In this document: positions 48,448-61,139 of the stretch, in pieces
Layout of the letters: each line of letters opens with the position of its first letter
How positions within the stretch are numbered: the first letter of the stretch is position 1
NCBI GenBank assembly: GCA_012932295.1
Contig: JAAONU010000002.1
Coordinates: 22,475,770-22,539,769, forward strand
DNA from: Cyclina sinensis
Taxonomy: Eukaryota > Mollusca > Bivalvia > Venerida > Veneridae
Direction of reading: 5' to 3'
Length of the DNA: 64,000 nucleotides
Made by a program: the position numbers and the translations under genes
Notes under the pieces: generated by a model
The model's database searches: none
Seen by the model: only the letters and a program-made list of their open reading frames with translations
Told to the model about the DNA's origin: nothing

Positions 48448-48710
48448 ATCTATCTATTTGAGCGTATTTATCGTCTGTACCGGTTGCCCATATGACCGAC
48501 GCCCCCCCTGCAGAGATCAGGTATTTTATGTTGTGGGGGATAGTGCAAGATACAGAAAGCATCCCATTCCAGAGACACCCCTGGTTCTTTTGCATGCTCA
48601 GTGAACAGCAATGATACATAGGACCTCGGTTTAATGTCTCATCCGAAAGACAATGAACAATGTTAGTGGAGAAGCAGGGGATTGATCTCGGGATCTCTGG
48701 GTTACCAGTC
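48448..48710 (-). mobile_element. Nearly full-length copy of the 15167 SINE
   Basis: It runs from (TCTA)3 through GGTTGCCCATATGACCGACGC, GGTTTAATGTCTCATCCGAAAG and GGATTGATCTCGGGAT (B-box region) and stops before the A box, at about ACCAGTC. It is the longest copy after the complete one at 15167. Confidence 0.82.
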
Positions 48711-50339
48711 TCGGTGAATAATGTCAAAGTCAAACCATTCTATACAAAAACCCTAAAACACGCCCTGGTTGGCTTTCATTTGACCAATCATCATTCGGGT
48801 TTCAGTTACAAACGAACGAAAAAGAAACATACATTTCCTCCCTGTGTCGCCACGGGCGCTTGCATCAGTCAAGAACGTGTGTTTCATTATACAAACCATT
48901 CACCACACACATCCGCGTCCTTGACATTGATGTAAACGGCCGTGGAATCACGAATCGCAGAATAGCTTGAAGAAACGGACTAGAATTAACCTTACTGGGG
49001 ATCTATGAGGATTTTATACAGAATGGTTTCATTTGAATGGTTTTCATTGTCTTTTGATTTAGAGGCACATAATTATACGAAACACGAGATCGGTCTAATT
49101 GTTAAATTTGTGGTCTGTCAAAAGAGACGTCTTTTTAGTAACTTGATTACTTGTGAAACTAACCATGTTTTTTTCACAGACCGAAATATATTTCACCATT
49201 TATATAGAAGGTTACCATAGCACATTTGTGCCAAATTATTTTCAAATCGGGCTAGGAATTTCTGAAGAGATGATTTTAAAGTTTTTCCTTTTGGTTGCCA
49301 TTGCAACCAGAGTTTTGCATAGAGCTCAATAGATTTCTCAAATCTGTAAGGGGGGCATCCAAGGAACATTCAGATTAAAACTGGCTTGGTGATTTCTGAG
49401 GAGATGTCGATTATATGCATTGTTGACGGAAGGACGACAGTTTGACTGAATATGTTCAGAAAAAGGAATGGAAATACGAGATCGTCTGCTCACACCTCTT
49501 CCCCGCCATTCCCTCAAGCTTATAACAGAAATCGATATTCTAGAATGACCAGAACATTCTTCCGAGAACAAAACATAAAATGACAAAGTGAACAAAGTCG
49601 AGTTGATTGAGTCTGTGAATGATCAATAAATAAACTATGAAATCACTCGTGTTAAGTGTCTTCAAAATCCTGCAAAAAATCCTGATCATGCATCTCGATC
49701 TGGTTTTTGCTTGTTTTTGGTCTTTTATGCCGTTTATTAGCATTATTTTTGATACGTAGCTACTCGTACAGGAACACTTAGCGGTTAACCAGTAAAAGGT
49801 GCATACACTTCTGCAAGTAACTGACACAGTCTCTACATAGGTAAGGCAGTAGAAGAGCGTAAAGGCCGGGGATAAATTCCCAAACCAAACCTACTGGCAA
49901 TTATTTATCTTTATTATTAAAGTACTTCATATACAAGTCCAAATTTAGAGAGAACTGTAATTCTTATTCACAACTGTTACATTTTAAGAGCTTTTTAAAA
50001 TAAAAATTAATATGTAGGAAATATATTTTGAATATACATCTTTAAAAGTGAATATTTTGATAAAAATTTCCGGGATATATTTGAAAAGCTTTAAAATCCA
50101 GACAATACATTCTGAGGAAAACAAATTCCAATAGCAGGCTGACTAGAACTTACATATTTCATTAGTTTTATTTCTTACTGCTCAAGTCATTAACAAACTT
50201 TCATTCGTTTTCTTTTTATTGTTATTATTTTTTTCCATGTTATAAAAATCAGAGTCCTTTAAAATCATATATATAATATACACAAATGGTTAGAAATTTA
50301 TTTTCCACGTCTTAAACTTTGATATGTAATTATGTTATT
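48711..50339. other. Intergenic sequence
   Basis: No supported gene. CCCAAACCAAACC at about 49879 matches a phrase in the SINE at 50340-50555 (ATCCCAAACCAAACC), so a fragment of that SINE may lie at 49850-49900. Confidence 0.45.
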
Positions 50340-50555
50340 TAATACAGGCTCTTATTGTAAGGTCAATGAGGGATGGACCCCCGACCCTCATCTGAACCTA
50401 TGACGGGGAGAATAAATGGGGTTACCTCATTAGAGGGCCTGAAAAAAATCCCAAACCAAACCACAGCGGAAGACCTGTGATCCGCCGGGATTCGAACTCA
50501 TGACCTCTGGACTGGAGTCGATTTTTCTTCCTACTTAGCTAACCGGCCGACTTTT
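50340..50555 (-). mobile_element. tRNA-derived SINE, second family
   Basis: On the minus strand, from the right: A box TAGCTAAGTAGG (50530-50541), a perfect match to TRGCNNAGYNGG, then B box GAGTTCGAATCCC (50487-50499), then a body with GGTTTGGTTTGGGATTTTTTT and GGTCGGGGGTCCATCCCTC. Acceptor stems do not pair, so it is a SINE and not a tRNA gene. Ends and target duplication were not defined. Confidence 0.72.
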
Positions 50556-52229
50556 TCAGTATTGTACTCGAATATTATGCGCGCTCTTTTTATTTGAAAA
50601 AACAAAACAAAACACCATAAGCTTATAGTGATGAAGTATGGACAAAAGCTCTATACTTAAGTTTGATTATGAAAGGATTATAACTTAGCAAATATCGCCG
50701 AAACGAAAGCGACACGCAGTGATGATTAGGGCAGGTGCCGTCCTTTTGACGGATGTATGGACTGACTTACTGCAAAAGCACATACTTTTAATTTGTACGA
50801 ACTACAGAAGGGCGATTTTTTTCCTAGGTTTCCTCAATTTCTCAAATTTTATTTCTGTTTCCTCTTCCTATCTAAAGATAAAAAAAACTTTATTTAAAGA
50901 TTCACACGTTGTTTATATTTTAGAGGTTATGTGACCGCATTTCAGTCACGTAGGCAAACATTTGTCAAGTAAATTATACATTGCGTCATACCAAACATTT
51001 AACTGTTTACAAACAACCTGTTTTCACTACGTGCATACCTAAAGCTGCAGTGTGTAGATCAAAAGAAGAAAAGTAAAGAAAAAAAACACAACTTTAAAAT
51101 ATATTTTTAACGCTAACATCTCTTTTTATATCATGAAATAGTGAAACATTTCTATCATGGGTAACTATCAAATGTTAAACCCAGTACTGATACATTTATC
51201 ATGCCCTGATCTGGGTCTCTATCATAAAATTGAAGTTAAGTAACTATGTGCAAGGCATTAGGTGAACAGGAATCATTAAACATTCTTCAGTTAGCTCGGC
51301 TTCGCCAGAACAAGCTATTAAGGGGACTCGAATATCTAAGTGGATTATTATGTACTGAATAATTTCAACAGTAGTAGTTGAAATTTCATGCTCAGTAATT
51401 ATGTATTTGTATATGATTTCGAGATTCTCATTCCAACACATCAGATAAATTAACGATACATAAAATGTCGACGATACAAATAATCTCGACTATATGCTCA
51501 TACCATTGTAAATCCTATACTTCAAAGATAAAAATGGTTCAAACTTCTTCCGCAATCTTCTATTTAGGTGCGTTCATGATTTAAACACGAAAGGAAACTT
51601 CTAGTACATTCTACTTTCCTTCACTGGTCTAATTGAAACGTGACGTAACGTAACCGCATGCTAACCACAAACCACACAATTACAATAAGAGTCAGTGAGT
51701 TGTAACCAGCAGACTATCCTTCTGTAACAAAAGACGTGACTGCAACAGTGGATAACATCGTATTATTTGAAAACTTAAAAAAATAACCTGTTATATCAAT
51801 GAACAGTTACGTCATTTATTCATTATCCATATCTCAAAGATGTTTTCTTTCCTTCCAATAGATTTTTAAAAAAAATGTATATATCTTATAGGAAAAGTGT
51901 TCGAATATATCTGAAAATACTTAGTAGTATTTAGTATTAATAGAATTTTTGAGAGTGCAAATATGATATGGCGTATATTCCCCACCATACTAGATATTCG
52001 CTGGAAATTTCGTTTGAAGGTATCGACCGTCAATATCCCCAAGAAACCCGTGCACTTTACCATAAATTTACAAAGCATGGGTATTTTGTTTTTCTACTTT
52101 TTTGTGTAACCGCCAAATAATTTTTTAGACTTTTGCATGTGTACAGTTCGTTCACGATAGCACATTTGACAAAATGAATGTTTTAGTGCAACTTTTTACT
52201 GTATCTGCTCTTTTGACAACGGTCCAGTG
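50556..52229. other. AT-rich intergenic sequence
   Basis: Nothing recognised; open frames are short. Confidence 0.45.
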
Positions 52230-53345
52230 TGTGTGACTTCATTTAGCAACTACTAATGTTGCCCGGGCGGTGCAGATGATCGAAAATAGATTTACGCTAC
52301 GAGAGGTGGCCACCGTTCTAGACGTTTCTCGTAGCGTTGTTGCCAGGTTGTGAAGTCGTTATCAGGAGATTTGAGAATTCACAAGAAGACTTGGGCAAGG
52401 TCGTCACTGCATTACAACACCTCGTCAGGACCGATATCTGAGAACTTTGCCCCTATGAAATCGTCGGTGTACTGCTTCTGGCATTGAAATTGACTTTCGG
52501 CAAGCTACAGGGGTTTGTGTGTCCACTCAAACTGTCCGAAAACGTCTTCATGAAGATGGTTTGGATGCCCGAAGACCTGGCAGAGGACCAATTCTGACTG
52601 TACTTCATCGGATAGCTCGCTTAGATTTTGCCTAGGAACACGTCACTTGGCAACTACGCCACTGGCGATCTGTGCTCTTCATAGACGAGAGCCGCTACCA
52701 TGTTTCAACCTGTGACAGGCGTGTGATGGTGTGTCGTCGCCGAGGAGAGAGGTATGCAGAATATAACATTATTCCATATGACAGGTTTGGCGGTGGGTCA
52801 GTTATGGTGTGGGCAGGGATATCCATTGACGGGCGCATAGACCTTTATGTGATTCCAGGATGTAGTCTGATTGCCCTGAGATATCGGGACGAGATTCTAG
52901 AACCAATTGTTAGGCCATATGATGGTGCAATAGGTGAAACTTTTCGTTTAGTGCAAGATAATGCTCGAGCACACACTGCAAGAATCGTCCGGAACTTCTT
53001 TGATGATGAAGGTATTGAGGTCATAGACTGGCCAGCGAGGTCTCCCGTTATAGCCCTATAGAGTATGTCTGGGAGATGCTTTCTCGCAGAATTTCTTCGC
53101 GTCCGAACCATGTGCAGAACGTCCGTGAGCTTTCTAATGCAGTTGTAGCAAAATGGGATGCCATACCGCAGGATATGATCAGACGTGTTATCAGGAACAT
53201 TTCTGTAAAAGATATTCATAAATCAACTCAACGCGCATGGTATTTTATAGATTTTATGGGCGCTCCTTTAATTAATTTGAGCAGTGTTTTATGCGAAAGT
53301 AAAAAAAAACCCATTTCACCCTCAAAATACGCTGAACACTAAGTG
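52230..53345 (+). pseudogene. Decayed Tc1-type transposase
   Basis: A helix-turn-helix start (ATG 52276: MIENRFTLREVATVLDVSR) runs into a TGA at 52351-52353, and further stops follow (for example about 52369, 52440 and 52633). The catalytic part is open from 52672: VLFIDESRYH with the first Asp (codon 52684), GGGSVMVWAGIS, and LVQDNARAHTARIV with the second Asp. The expected SPDLNPIE motif is damaged: the frame reads SPVIAL then TAG at 53059, while PIEYVWEML continues in another frame from about 53054 to a KWDAIPQDMIRRVI tail. This order is typical of Tc1 (DDE_3). Terminal inverted repeats could not be found. Not functional. Confidence 0.88.
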
Positions 53346-53353
53346 AATGCAAA

Positions 53354-53406
53354 GAACAAAATTTTAAATCAAGATCTGCAACGAACAAAATTTCAAATCA
53401 AGATCT
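53354..53406. repeat. 24-bp direct duplication
   Basis: GAACAAAATTTTAAATCAAG and its near copy start at 53354 and 53383, each ending AGATCT (23 of 24 identical). It lies just after the Tc1-type element. Confidence 0.8.
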
Positions 53407-54059
53407 TCATAATTCGTTATAACTGAGAGTTTTTCTCTCTCTCTTTCCTACTTTTTTTCCCTTTTTTCTGGTTTTGTTTTTCTTACAGTCTCATATAACT
53501 TTAATCTTAAAGATACATTATATGATTCAGGTAGAAGACGAGTTAACAAAGAAACGAACAGAAGAAAGAAGAAAGAGAGAGAGAAAAGGGGACAGACGGA
53601 CGAATGAAGGAAAGGACGAATGAATGAAAGAATGAATTTCATAATTCGGTAAGTTTTGTGTTTATGTAAAAGGTTATAATTCTTTCATCTGACTTTGTCT
53701 GAACACTTTGCTGATTCTTTATTCCAAAATAAGGTAGATAATGACCATCGGCATAAGCCCTCGCCTCCTACTAAGCCGACAGCCTTAGTACGCTTTATGC
53801 GCTTTGATTTTTTTTATAGATACATTTGAAATTTTGCACTAAAATGAATTTTGCGAAAATAGACTTTCAGACTCCGTGTTTAGTGCGTTTTTTTGGGTGA
53901 AATTTGTTAATGTATGACTGAAATAAGCTCTTGAAAGGGATTAAAATTGAAATGAACTCCTATCGAATGTTGTCTATAAGGCAGATGGCACACCTTTTAA
54001 CGAAGCAATAATGCTGCTGAATTTTTGACAAGAACAGTTAAACTTCTGTTATTTTGGAG
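53407..54059. other. Intergenic sequence with purine-rich stretch
   Basis: GA-rich sequence with GACGGACGAATGAA words at 53560-53640. No gene. Confidence 0.45.
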
Positions 54060-54470
54060 CGGCTTCAACTAGTTACGTTCACTTTAACTGATTACGTTCA
54101 CTTCAGTTAGTTACGTTAACTTCAAATAGTTACATTCCATTCAATTAGTTGCGTTCATTTCAGTTGGTTACGTTCACTTTAATTAAGTACGTTTATTTCA
54201 GTTGGTTACGTTCACTTTAATTAGTTACGTTCACTTCAGTTAGTTACGTTTAGTTGAATAAGTCAAGTTCACTTAATTAAATTAGGTTCGCTTCAATCAG
54301 TTACGTTCGTTCCAACTGGTTACGTTCACTTCAATGATTTACGTTCATTTCAATTAGTTACGTTCATTTCAATAAGTCATTTTCTTTTCAATAAGTAAAG
54401 TTCACTTTAGCTTGTTACATTCACATCAATTAGTTACATTCACTTCGGTTCACTACGTTCAATTCAATCG
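54060..54470. repeat. ~20-bp minisatellite, about 20 units
   Basis: Units of TTAGTTACGTTCACTTCAAT with A/G and T/C variants; most spacings are 20-21 bp. Confidence 0.85.
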
Positions 54471-56261
54471 CTGTAGAGGGCCCAGTACAAAACAATTTAC
54501 TGGTGATCCGTCTGTTCAAGTGCCTTTATATGTTGGCATACATCAGCATGTCTTGAATTATCAAAGTGTTGAAAGCACTGAAAGTCTGTCTGCTGGAAAG
54601 AAAGCGAAGGTTCATGCCAAGGCACACATTTTGCTTTCGTAATCATCCGTTTTTTTTGCATAATGAATGTCTTCAAATCATCAGTCGTAAGACCAAACAA
54701 ATAACGCTAGACAAATTCCAGTCTGTATTCCTTTCTTAGTTACCAAATCCGCAAATAGTCCGTATATCCATAAATTGACAGGCACATTAATTTACACACA
54801 TTTCCCAGAGAACAGAAAAATAGTTCCCGTTTGTCAAAAATTCCTAATATTGTGCATTTCTTTACACTTCAGCAAATTATCGGTAATGTATTCAAACAAT
54901 TTTGATTATAAACATGTTTATTACCCTTCCAGATTTTTTTCTCCTTTTTGATTGGCTATTGATCCGCCGAAAGAAATTGATATAACCGAGCCAGACAGGT
55001 TATATACACATTAAATTTCCCCTTTTGGTACCCCGTGTTGTAAACGTTGTAAACAACATGCGCTGTGACGATGCGCGTACGGTTCGATGTTGTAAAGTGT
55101 AAATTCCGATATACAATCACTTTTTAATTGTCAAAAAAAATATATTTACCAAAACAGAGTAATGATAAATATTCTCATCAGTATTTGAAACAAAAATGAC
55201 TTCGCCAAACCTTGATATTAATTACAAAAAAGTGTCTTCAACAGACTACTCCTTTTCTCTTGTTTACATTCGTTAGGTACGAAAGCAAAAACTTCATGTA
55301 GATCTACAGACGAACTATTGAAATAAAAATAAAAAAAATAAAGAAAAAAATCTGTACTGAATGCGCGGATATATTAACCCCAATTTATGGCTTTCATTAA
55401 AGATATAAATTCAATATTCAAAAAAACATAATTATCACTTCTGGGAAAATACCGCAATTCGCCAGCACAAATTATGCCTAACGGCTCGGGTGATATAAAA
55501 TCTTGACAGGTAATATATCCACATATATCACTCAAAAACCCAAATAACATATATAATTTCGAACTCTTGAATGAAAAGGCGTTCGTTTGTATAAAAATAC
55601 GCATTAATTGTCACGTGACTAGGTCATTTTAAGTTCATTGTAAAGGTCAATATCATAAATCTCCTGTTGATAAAGCAGTGGTGTGAAGTAACTAACGGTA
55701 GTGCGTTCACATAGCTACTAAGGGTGCGTATGGTAAAGTTAATTATGTCATGGTTCCTTTTTTATTTACTTGCGAGTGACAAAGTGAAGATCTCATCTGT
55801 CGCCTAATAGCCAATACAAATATCGAGTACGATACGATGTGATTACGATAATCATTTTCAGCATTTTTTTTCAAAATGTAATCATTGCAGTAATTGCCGT
55901 GTTTGAAAGCAGTAGGCTGAACAGACTAATTGTGAATCCATTTAAAAGAGTAAAAAGTTTGAACTGCAAAACGCTTCTAGACGTTTATAAAGGGAAACAG
56001 CATACAGTAAATGTGTTTTTTTTTACACAGAGCGTAAATCTTACGATAGCCTTTTATGTCCAAAAGTTAGCTTATACGTACGACTGATGCTGTTAAATTT
56101 CAGTTTCTTTTTTTCTGTGTTTTGTAGAGACATATTATACTTGACAATAATATTTGTTAGAAACCCTATTTTTTATCAGTATTGAGGTATATTTCAAGTC
56201 TATTCGGGTATATTTGCAAGTAGTTGGGTAGTTCGTGAGCCGATTCACAATAACTAATCAA
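54471..56261. other. AT-rich intergenic sequence
   Basis: Nothing recognised; short open frames without domains. Confidence 0.45.
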
Positions 56262-56340
56262 TTATTTGGCTCTGTGGTTAGTGTTGGCCTTCGATGCGAT
56301 AAAAGCGGGGTTCGAATCCCACTCTGTCTACGTGTAGATC
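56262..56340 (+). mobile_element. tRNA-headed SINE (A and B boxes intact)
   Basis: A box TGGCTCTGTGG (56267-56277) and B box GGTTCGAATCC (56309-56319). The flanking bases do not form an acceptor stem, and a related head occurs at 41373, so this is a SINE head and not a tRNA gene. Its body and tail are not defined. Confidence 0.6.
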
Positions 56341-56717
56341 ACATGTTAGGATAAAATGCAGTCAATGATCAGTACAGGGACAAATGTATTGGCAATCTGC
56401 TTATTTATGAAAGATGATGACAAATTGTTTTCTAAGTTTCCTTTATGTCATTATTTGCTAAAGTTTATGTTTTTGGAAAGTTTGTTTAGAATAGCTGGGA
56501 CCTAATATATATTGTTCCTAGAGAATAGCTATATTTATTTTGAAAGAATAGTAATATTTATTTTGCGATAGTACGAATAAAAGCCGTATTATTGAAAATA
56601 GTGCAACTTACGCATTTTTGATGACTATTTTAAAATGTAATTTTGCTGTTTAATGAGTTCATTTACATTCATTACCTTCTTTGTTTCCTATGTACTAAAT
56701 ATGATAACATTTTCCAG

Positions 56718-56955
56718 AAGAAAGAAGCCCCAGTAGAAATGAAAGTTGTGGAGGTGAAAGCTATAGGTGTGGAGGATAAGACAGCTGAACTGTATTTGCA
56801 GACAGGAGAAACGTTAAATGTGTCTATAAATGTTACAAAGAGCTATGGATGTAGAAAAAGCAGAAGAAGTAGAATCGGCAACATCCTTAGGGACAGTCAA
56901 GTTAGATAAACAAGTGAGTGGTACTGTACAGACACCTTGTCTATTAGTGTTGTGA
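56718..56955 (+). pseudogene. Possible exon or exon fragment with a frameshift
   Basis: After an acceptor-like ACATTTTCCAG (ending 56717) one frame reads KKEAPVEMKVVEVKAIGVED and TAELYLQTGETLNVSINVTK, then turns arginine-rich and stops at 56907-56909. Another frame from ATG 56845 reads MDVEKAEEVESATSLGTVKL and stops at 56953-56955, with a CAA|GTGAGT donor-like site at 56912. The two acidic/aliphatic stretches look like one protein split by a one-base indel. An AATAAA occurs at 57108. Family not recognised; could also be chance. Confidence 0.3.
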
Positions 56956-57233
56956 ACTGAAGATGTATTAGGTCTTTTTGTGCTGCAAATTAAAACGATT
57001 CTCTTCAACAAACACATCTAGTAACTGATTTCTGACAAAAAAAATCCAGTGCCTTCAGTGCTTTGATTGAGTTGCTTGTTCGTATAAACATTCAAAAGAC
57101 CATAGAATAAAACTCATTCAATCATTCATTCGTCCTTTTGCTCACCAATACATGTTAAACTGATATATCATTATCATTATGAGGATAAAGAATTGAAGTA
57201 CTTTTGACAGAAAAACAGTATGAACGGAAAAAG

Positions 57234-57480
57234 TAACAAACATACAAACGAGTTAAACCTTTGTTTGTTGCTTCTTGTCATTTACTTTCTTGCCGCTAAA
57301 GATATCTGCACAGAGAGTTTACGGTTGCAATGATCTTTCTATATCGTCACATTACATCCTATTGTTTCGGGCAGTCAGTTGCCTTTTGAAGTACTGTATA
57401 ATTATCTTGCTTTGCTTTCCGGGGTAAATATTCGAGATATTTTTCTAATGTCTCTGCTTTGAAACAAACACAAGTAACTA
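57234..57480 (+). repeat. Left half of the interrupted copy of the 44979-45415 segment
   Basis: CCTTTGTTTGTTGCTTCTTGTC and GCCGCTAAAGATATCT match 44999-45060. Homology stops near 57480, just before the element at 57498. Confidence 0.65.
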
Positions 57481-57497
57481 GAATGTCCATGGGCAGC

Positions 57498-59550
57498 ATG
57501 TCGAGCCCGCCAGTACAAAGCTTCCTATGGGGATGGGACAGTGAAATGGAAACTATGGGAAGATGATGATGGAAGAACAAGGCAGGCCTTTATGATGTCT
57601 CTTTCAGGGAACATAACAAATGTATCACGGTATTTTCTAATTTTTCCATGCATGGAGAAATAATGGCCCAAACAAGATCTGTCATCAACATTTTGGACCT
57701 TTGAACTGTCAATGAGACCTTGACCTCTGTGCTAGGAATCTGGGTCTTGCACGCGACACACTATCTCATCAAGACAAGATGAACAAATGTGCCATGGTAT
57801 TTTAAAATCCTTCCATGCAGTGAGAAGTTAGGGTCCGGACAAGGTCTATCATCAAAATTTTGGACGTTTGACCTGGCACTGTGACCTTAACATTTGAGCT
57901 GGGAAGTTACGTCTGGCACGTTACACACCGTCTCATCAAGGTGAACAAATGTGCCAAGGTATTTCAAAATAATTCCATTGCACAGAGAAGTTATGGCCCG
58001 GACAAGGCAATCGTTGCCTTTTATATTGATTGAGTTGTTCCCCACACTAGACAGTATGTAGGGATGTCAACGAGTAACCGAGTACTCGGATATCCGGATA
58101 CTATGTTGGTATCCGGATACAAATTTGCTATCCGAATATTCGTATACAAAATAAAAAAATAAAAAAAAACGGTGAAATTTAACTTTGATAAAAAATTCAA
58201 ACAAAATTAATTTGGAAATTTCATAACGCTAAACATAATCGCGTCTATTGACCGCCCGCGGCATATCCCTTGATTGGTTTATTGATAAAGCGTCTATCTG
58301 TCGCACGCCCTTTTATGAACCTAACGCGACCATTGTATAGCAATTACTTTAATCCATGGTGTTTATATAACCTATACTAGAGTATCTTGCCCCTTTGTTA
58401 ATCAATTAGCAGTGTCAAACATGCCAATTAAGGGTTTCACGGTAACGTCCGCAAATGATTCTATGATAGTTTTAACGCAAGACTAATAAAAGAATGTCCT
58501 ATCAAAATGTGATTACTCAAATGATGTATCCTAACAACGATTTGCTATAAAACAAACATTATGATTTTAATGTGTCAAACAATAATTCTTTGCTAGAGCA
58601 TTCACATTAAAAATTTTAAACCATTCAAAAATATTAAACCTATTTAAAACTTCTGACACATCTGAAATCATTGTTTTGTCTTATTTTGTTGGCGCTCACA
58701 TAGTCACGTAAGCTGCAAAACGATAATGTGATACAAATAAAACAGCGTTTTGATCTACGGTGATTTTAAATGACATTTTTAAATTACATAGTTTATTTTT
58801 TTTAAAAGACAGACCATGCCAAAAAAAACCCAACAAAAAACAACGAACAAACAAACAAAAAACGAACGCATATGTCAACGAATACCTAAATCGGTATCCG
58901 GATATCCGTATAGACTATTCGGATACTATCCGGATACTCGTATAAAATCGACGATGTTCCAATTCCCATGCCAAACATTACATTTGACGTCTGTTTTACA
59001 TACTGTTCCGGTAATCCTATTACAGGTGTTAAGGCAGTTATACAAAAATAATAACTGTCATTACGTGAGAGGATGACATAATGATGGAAAGACAAGGCAG
59101 GCCTATATGATGTCTCTTTCAGGGAGCATAACAAATGTATCATGGTATTTTTAACTTCTTCCATGCATGGAGAAGTGATGGCCCAGACAAGGGTCTTGCA
59201 CGCGACACACTATTTCATCATGATGAACAAATGTGCGAAGGTATTTTAATATCCTTCCATGCAGGGAGAAGTTATGGCCCGGACAAGGTCTATCATCAAA
59301 ATTTTGGACCTTTGACCTGGCACTGTGACCTTGACCTTTGAGCTGGGAACTTAGGTCTTGCACACGACACACCGTCTCATCAAGAAAAACAAATGAGTAA
59401 AGGTATTTCATGCACTTATTCCATGCACAGATAAGTTATGGCCCGGACAAAGCAATCTGGACGGACGGACGCACGCACGCACGAACATACACCGAACTGC
59501 GGTACCAAACGTGACGACTATGTCGAGCTATCGGCAAGCGGGCTCGACAC
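57498..59550 (-). mobile_element. Tandem-core element with 11-bp subterminal inverted repeats, itself interrupted
   Basis: GTCGAGCCCGC (57500-57510) and GCGGGCTCGAC (59538-59548) are exact inverted repeats. Core units with GAAGTTATGGCCCGGACAAGG and CACTGTGACCTTGACCTTTG occur at 57560-58020 and again at 59085-59460, with a GACGGACGGACGCACGCACG microsatellite at 59460-59485. The two core blocks start with the same phrase (GACAAGGCAGGCCT.TATGATG). The hAT-like MITE at 58060-58970 lies between them. Open frames at 59135-59411 are core text. Confidence 0.7.
58060..58970. mobile_element. hAT-like MITE with imperfect terminal inverted repeats
   Basis: The left end GGGATGTCAACGAGTAACCG then CTCGGATATCCGGATAC, and the right end reads (reverse strand) GGGAATTGGAACATCGTCGA then ATACGAGTATCCGGATAG. 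Multiple ATCCGGATA/CGGATATCCG dyads sit near both ends. The interior is AT-rich and non-coding; no 8-bp target duplication could be confirmed, so hAT affiliation is tentative. Confidence 0.55.
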
Positions 59551-59574
59551 AAAAAACAAAATAAAAATACATCT

Positions 59575-59795
59575 AAAATTTTGCATCGTTGACATAACAG
59601 ATAGATCTTCAATCCGCATTACTTTTTGACCCTGTAACAATCAAAACATGAACTTTTTGTTGAACTCTATTCCAATCATAGACCAGTCCATTCTGATTAC
59701 ACACAGGTAGATCATGCTTTGTGTTATTTTGATAATGCGCAAAATGCATGTAAACATCAAAATGACCATGCTTTTTATGAAACGTAAAATTCTAC
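59575..59795 (+). repeat. Right half of the interrupted copy of the 44979-45415 segment
   Basis: TTTTGCATCGTTGAC, TGAACTTTTTGTTG, CCAGTCCATTCTGATTACAC and AAACGTAAAATTC match 45215-45415 in the same order. Confidence 0.65.
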
Positions 59796-60432
59796 AATGT
59801 AACAATCTTGACGTTGGGTCATTACTTTTGGCCTATCTGAACGAAACCCATCCTAGACGCTTTCAGTTAGCTGGAAACGTTGTCGAAGATTAATTACGGT
59901 GCCGATACCACGTGACTTAGCGGGATATGTGTGGGGCTGAAAATTGATGGATCCCTGACATTTGCATAATTTAACAAAGAAGTACAGTTATATTTTCATC
60001 ACAAACAAGTATATAAGAAAAGAGCATGTGGTAATGTTTGTGGGTAAGATTGTTATATTGTTATAAGATTTTAAAGTCATGTTGTGAATCCATGAATTGT
60101 CAAGAAACCGTCGATTCAGGTAATATTTTTTATAATAACTTTTGTACAACATCATAATTTTTCATCGGATAAAGCTGCGTGCCCACTCCTTTTTGTAACA
60201 CATATTTTCCTCGAATTAAAACAAAATGAAACCAAATAATGCAAAAGAGATATGTGTGGAACAGGTTTTTAAAATGAGTGTGTGGAAGCAAAATATTTCT
60301 ATGTAACCACTTTTAACATAGTTTTCTATAAAATCGTTATAGAGCATAATATTTTGTTACACGCAATTTGTTTATTATTCTGTTCGTGCGTGCGTTGTGC
60401 TTGTGTCATTTTATTAAATATCTATCGTCATT
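59796..60432. other. AT-rich intergenic sequence
   Basis: Nothing recognised. Confidence 0.45.
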
Positions 60433-61130
60433 TTAGCTCACCTGAGCGATAGCTGAAGTGAGCCATTAGGATTTCCTACCGTCTGTCGTCTGTACGTCAA
60501 CAGTTTGCTTCCAGCGACAGCTCCTCTGAAACCATTACCATTAAGACTATTTCAATCACACTTAACCAGAATGCTATTATGGCCCTCTTTCAGAATTGTG
60601 AAATTTATTGTTTTCTATCCAGAACTCGGCAACAAGAAGAAAGAAAACTTCAAAGCTGTTCTCCCTAGCAAGGCCTTGCAAGACTTGACTATAATTTTGT
60701 ACAGATGCTTTGTTGGTGACCCTCAATTATTGCGATCCGTGAAAAAACATGGCCGCAAGGGGCGGGCTTGTTTTCCTGATATGTCGATATAGGAAACTTT
60801 AAAAATCGTCTTCTTAGAAACTGCAGATCCAATTTGAAATTGATTTTGCGAAATGTTCCTTGGGTGACTATATATTATGTTGTTGAATCTATTGCAAATC
60901 CGTGGAAAAACATGGCCACCAGGGCCGGAGCTTATTTTCCTTATATGTTTATACAGGAAATTTTAAAAGTCTTCTTAGAAACTGCAGGTCCTATCTGAAA
61001 AATAAAATGGCAGAAATGTTCCTTGGGTAACTCTCTCCTCTATATAAATTGTGGAATTTACTGCGATCCAGAAAATATATGGTCGCCTGGGGCGGTGCTT
61101 ATTTTTCCTTTATGTCCTCATGGAACAACT
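60433..61130 (+). mobile_element. Tandem-core element (TTTAGCTCACCTGAGC head), ~170-bp core
   Basis: GCTCAC (60436-60441) pairs with GTGAGC (about 60458-60463) in a hairpin head, followed by a CGTCTGTCGTCTGTACGTC stretch and three core units with CTTCTTAGAAACTGCAG, AAATGTTCCTTGGGTGACT and GGGGCGGNGCTTATTTTCC. The frame 60505-60792 covers core text and is not a gene. Confidence 0.65.
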
Positions 61131-61139
61131 TTGAAAATC

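Noticed and set aside
52845..53219. 124-codon minus-strand frame
   Set aside because: Antisense shadow of the Tc1-type transposase.
56262..56340. Functional tRNA gene
   Set aside because: A and B boxes are present, but acceptor and anticodon stems do not pair and a related head occurs at 41373.
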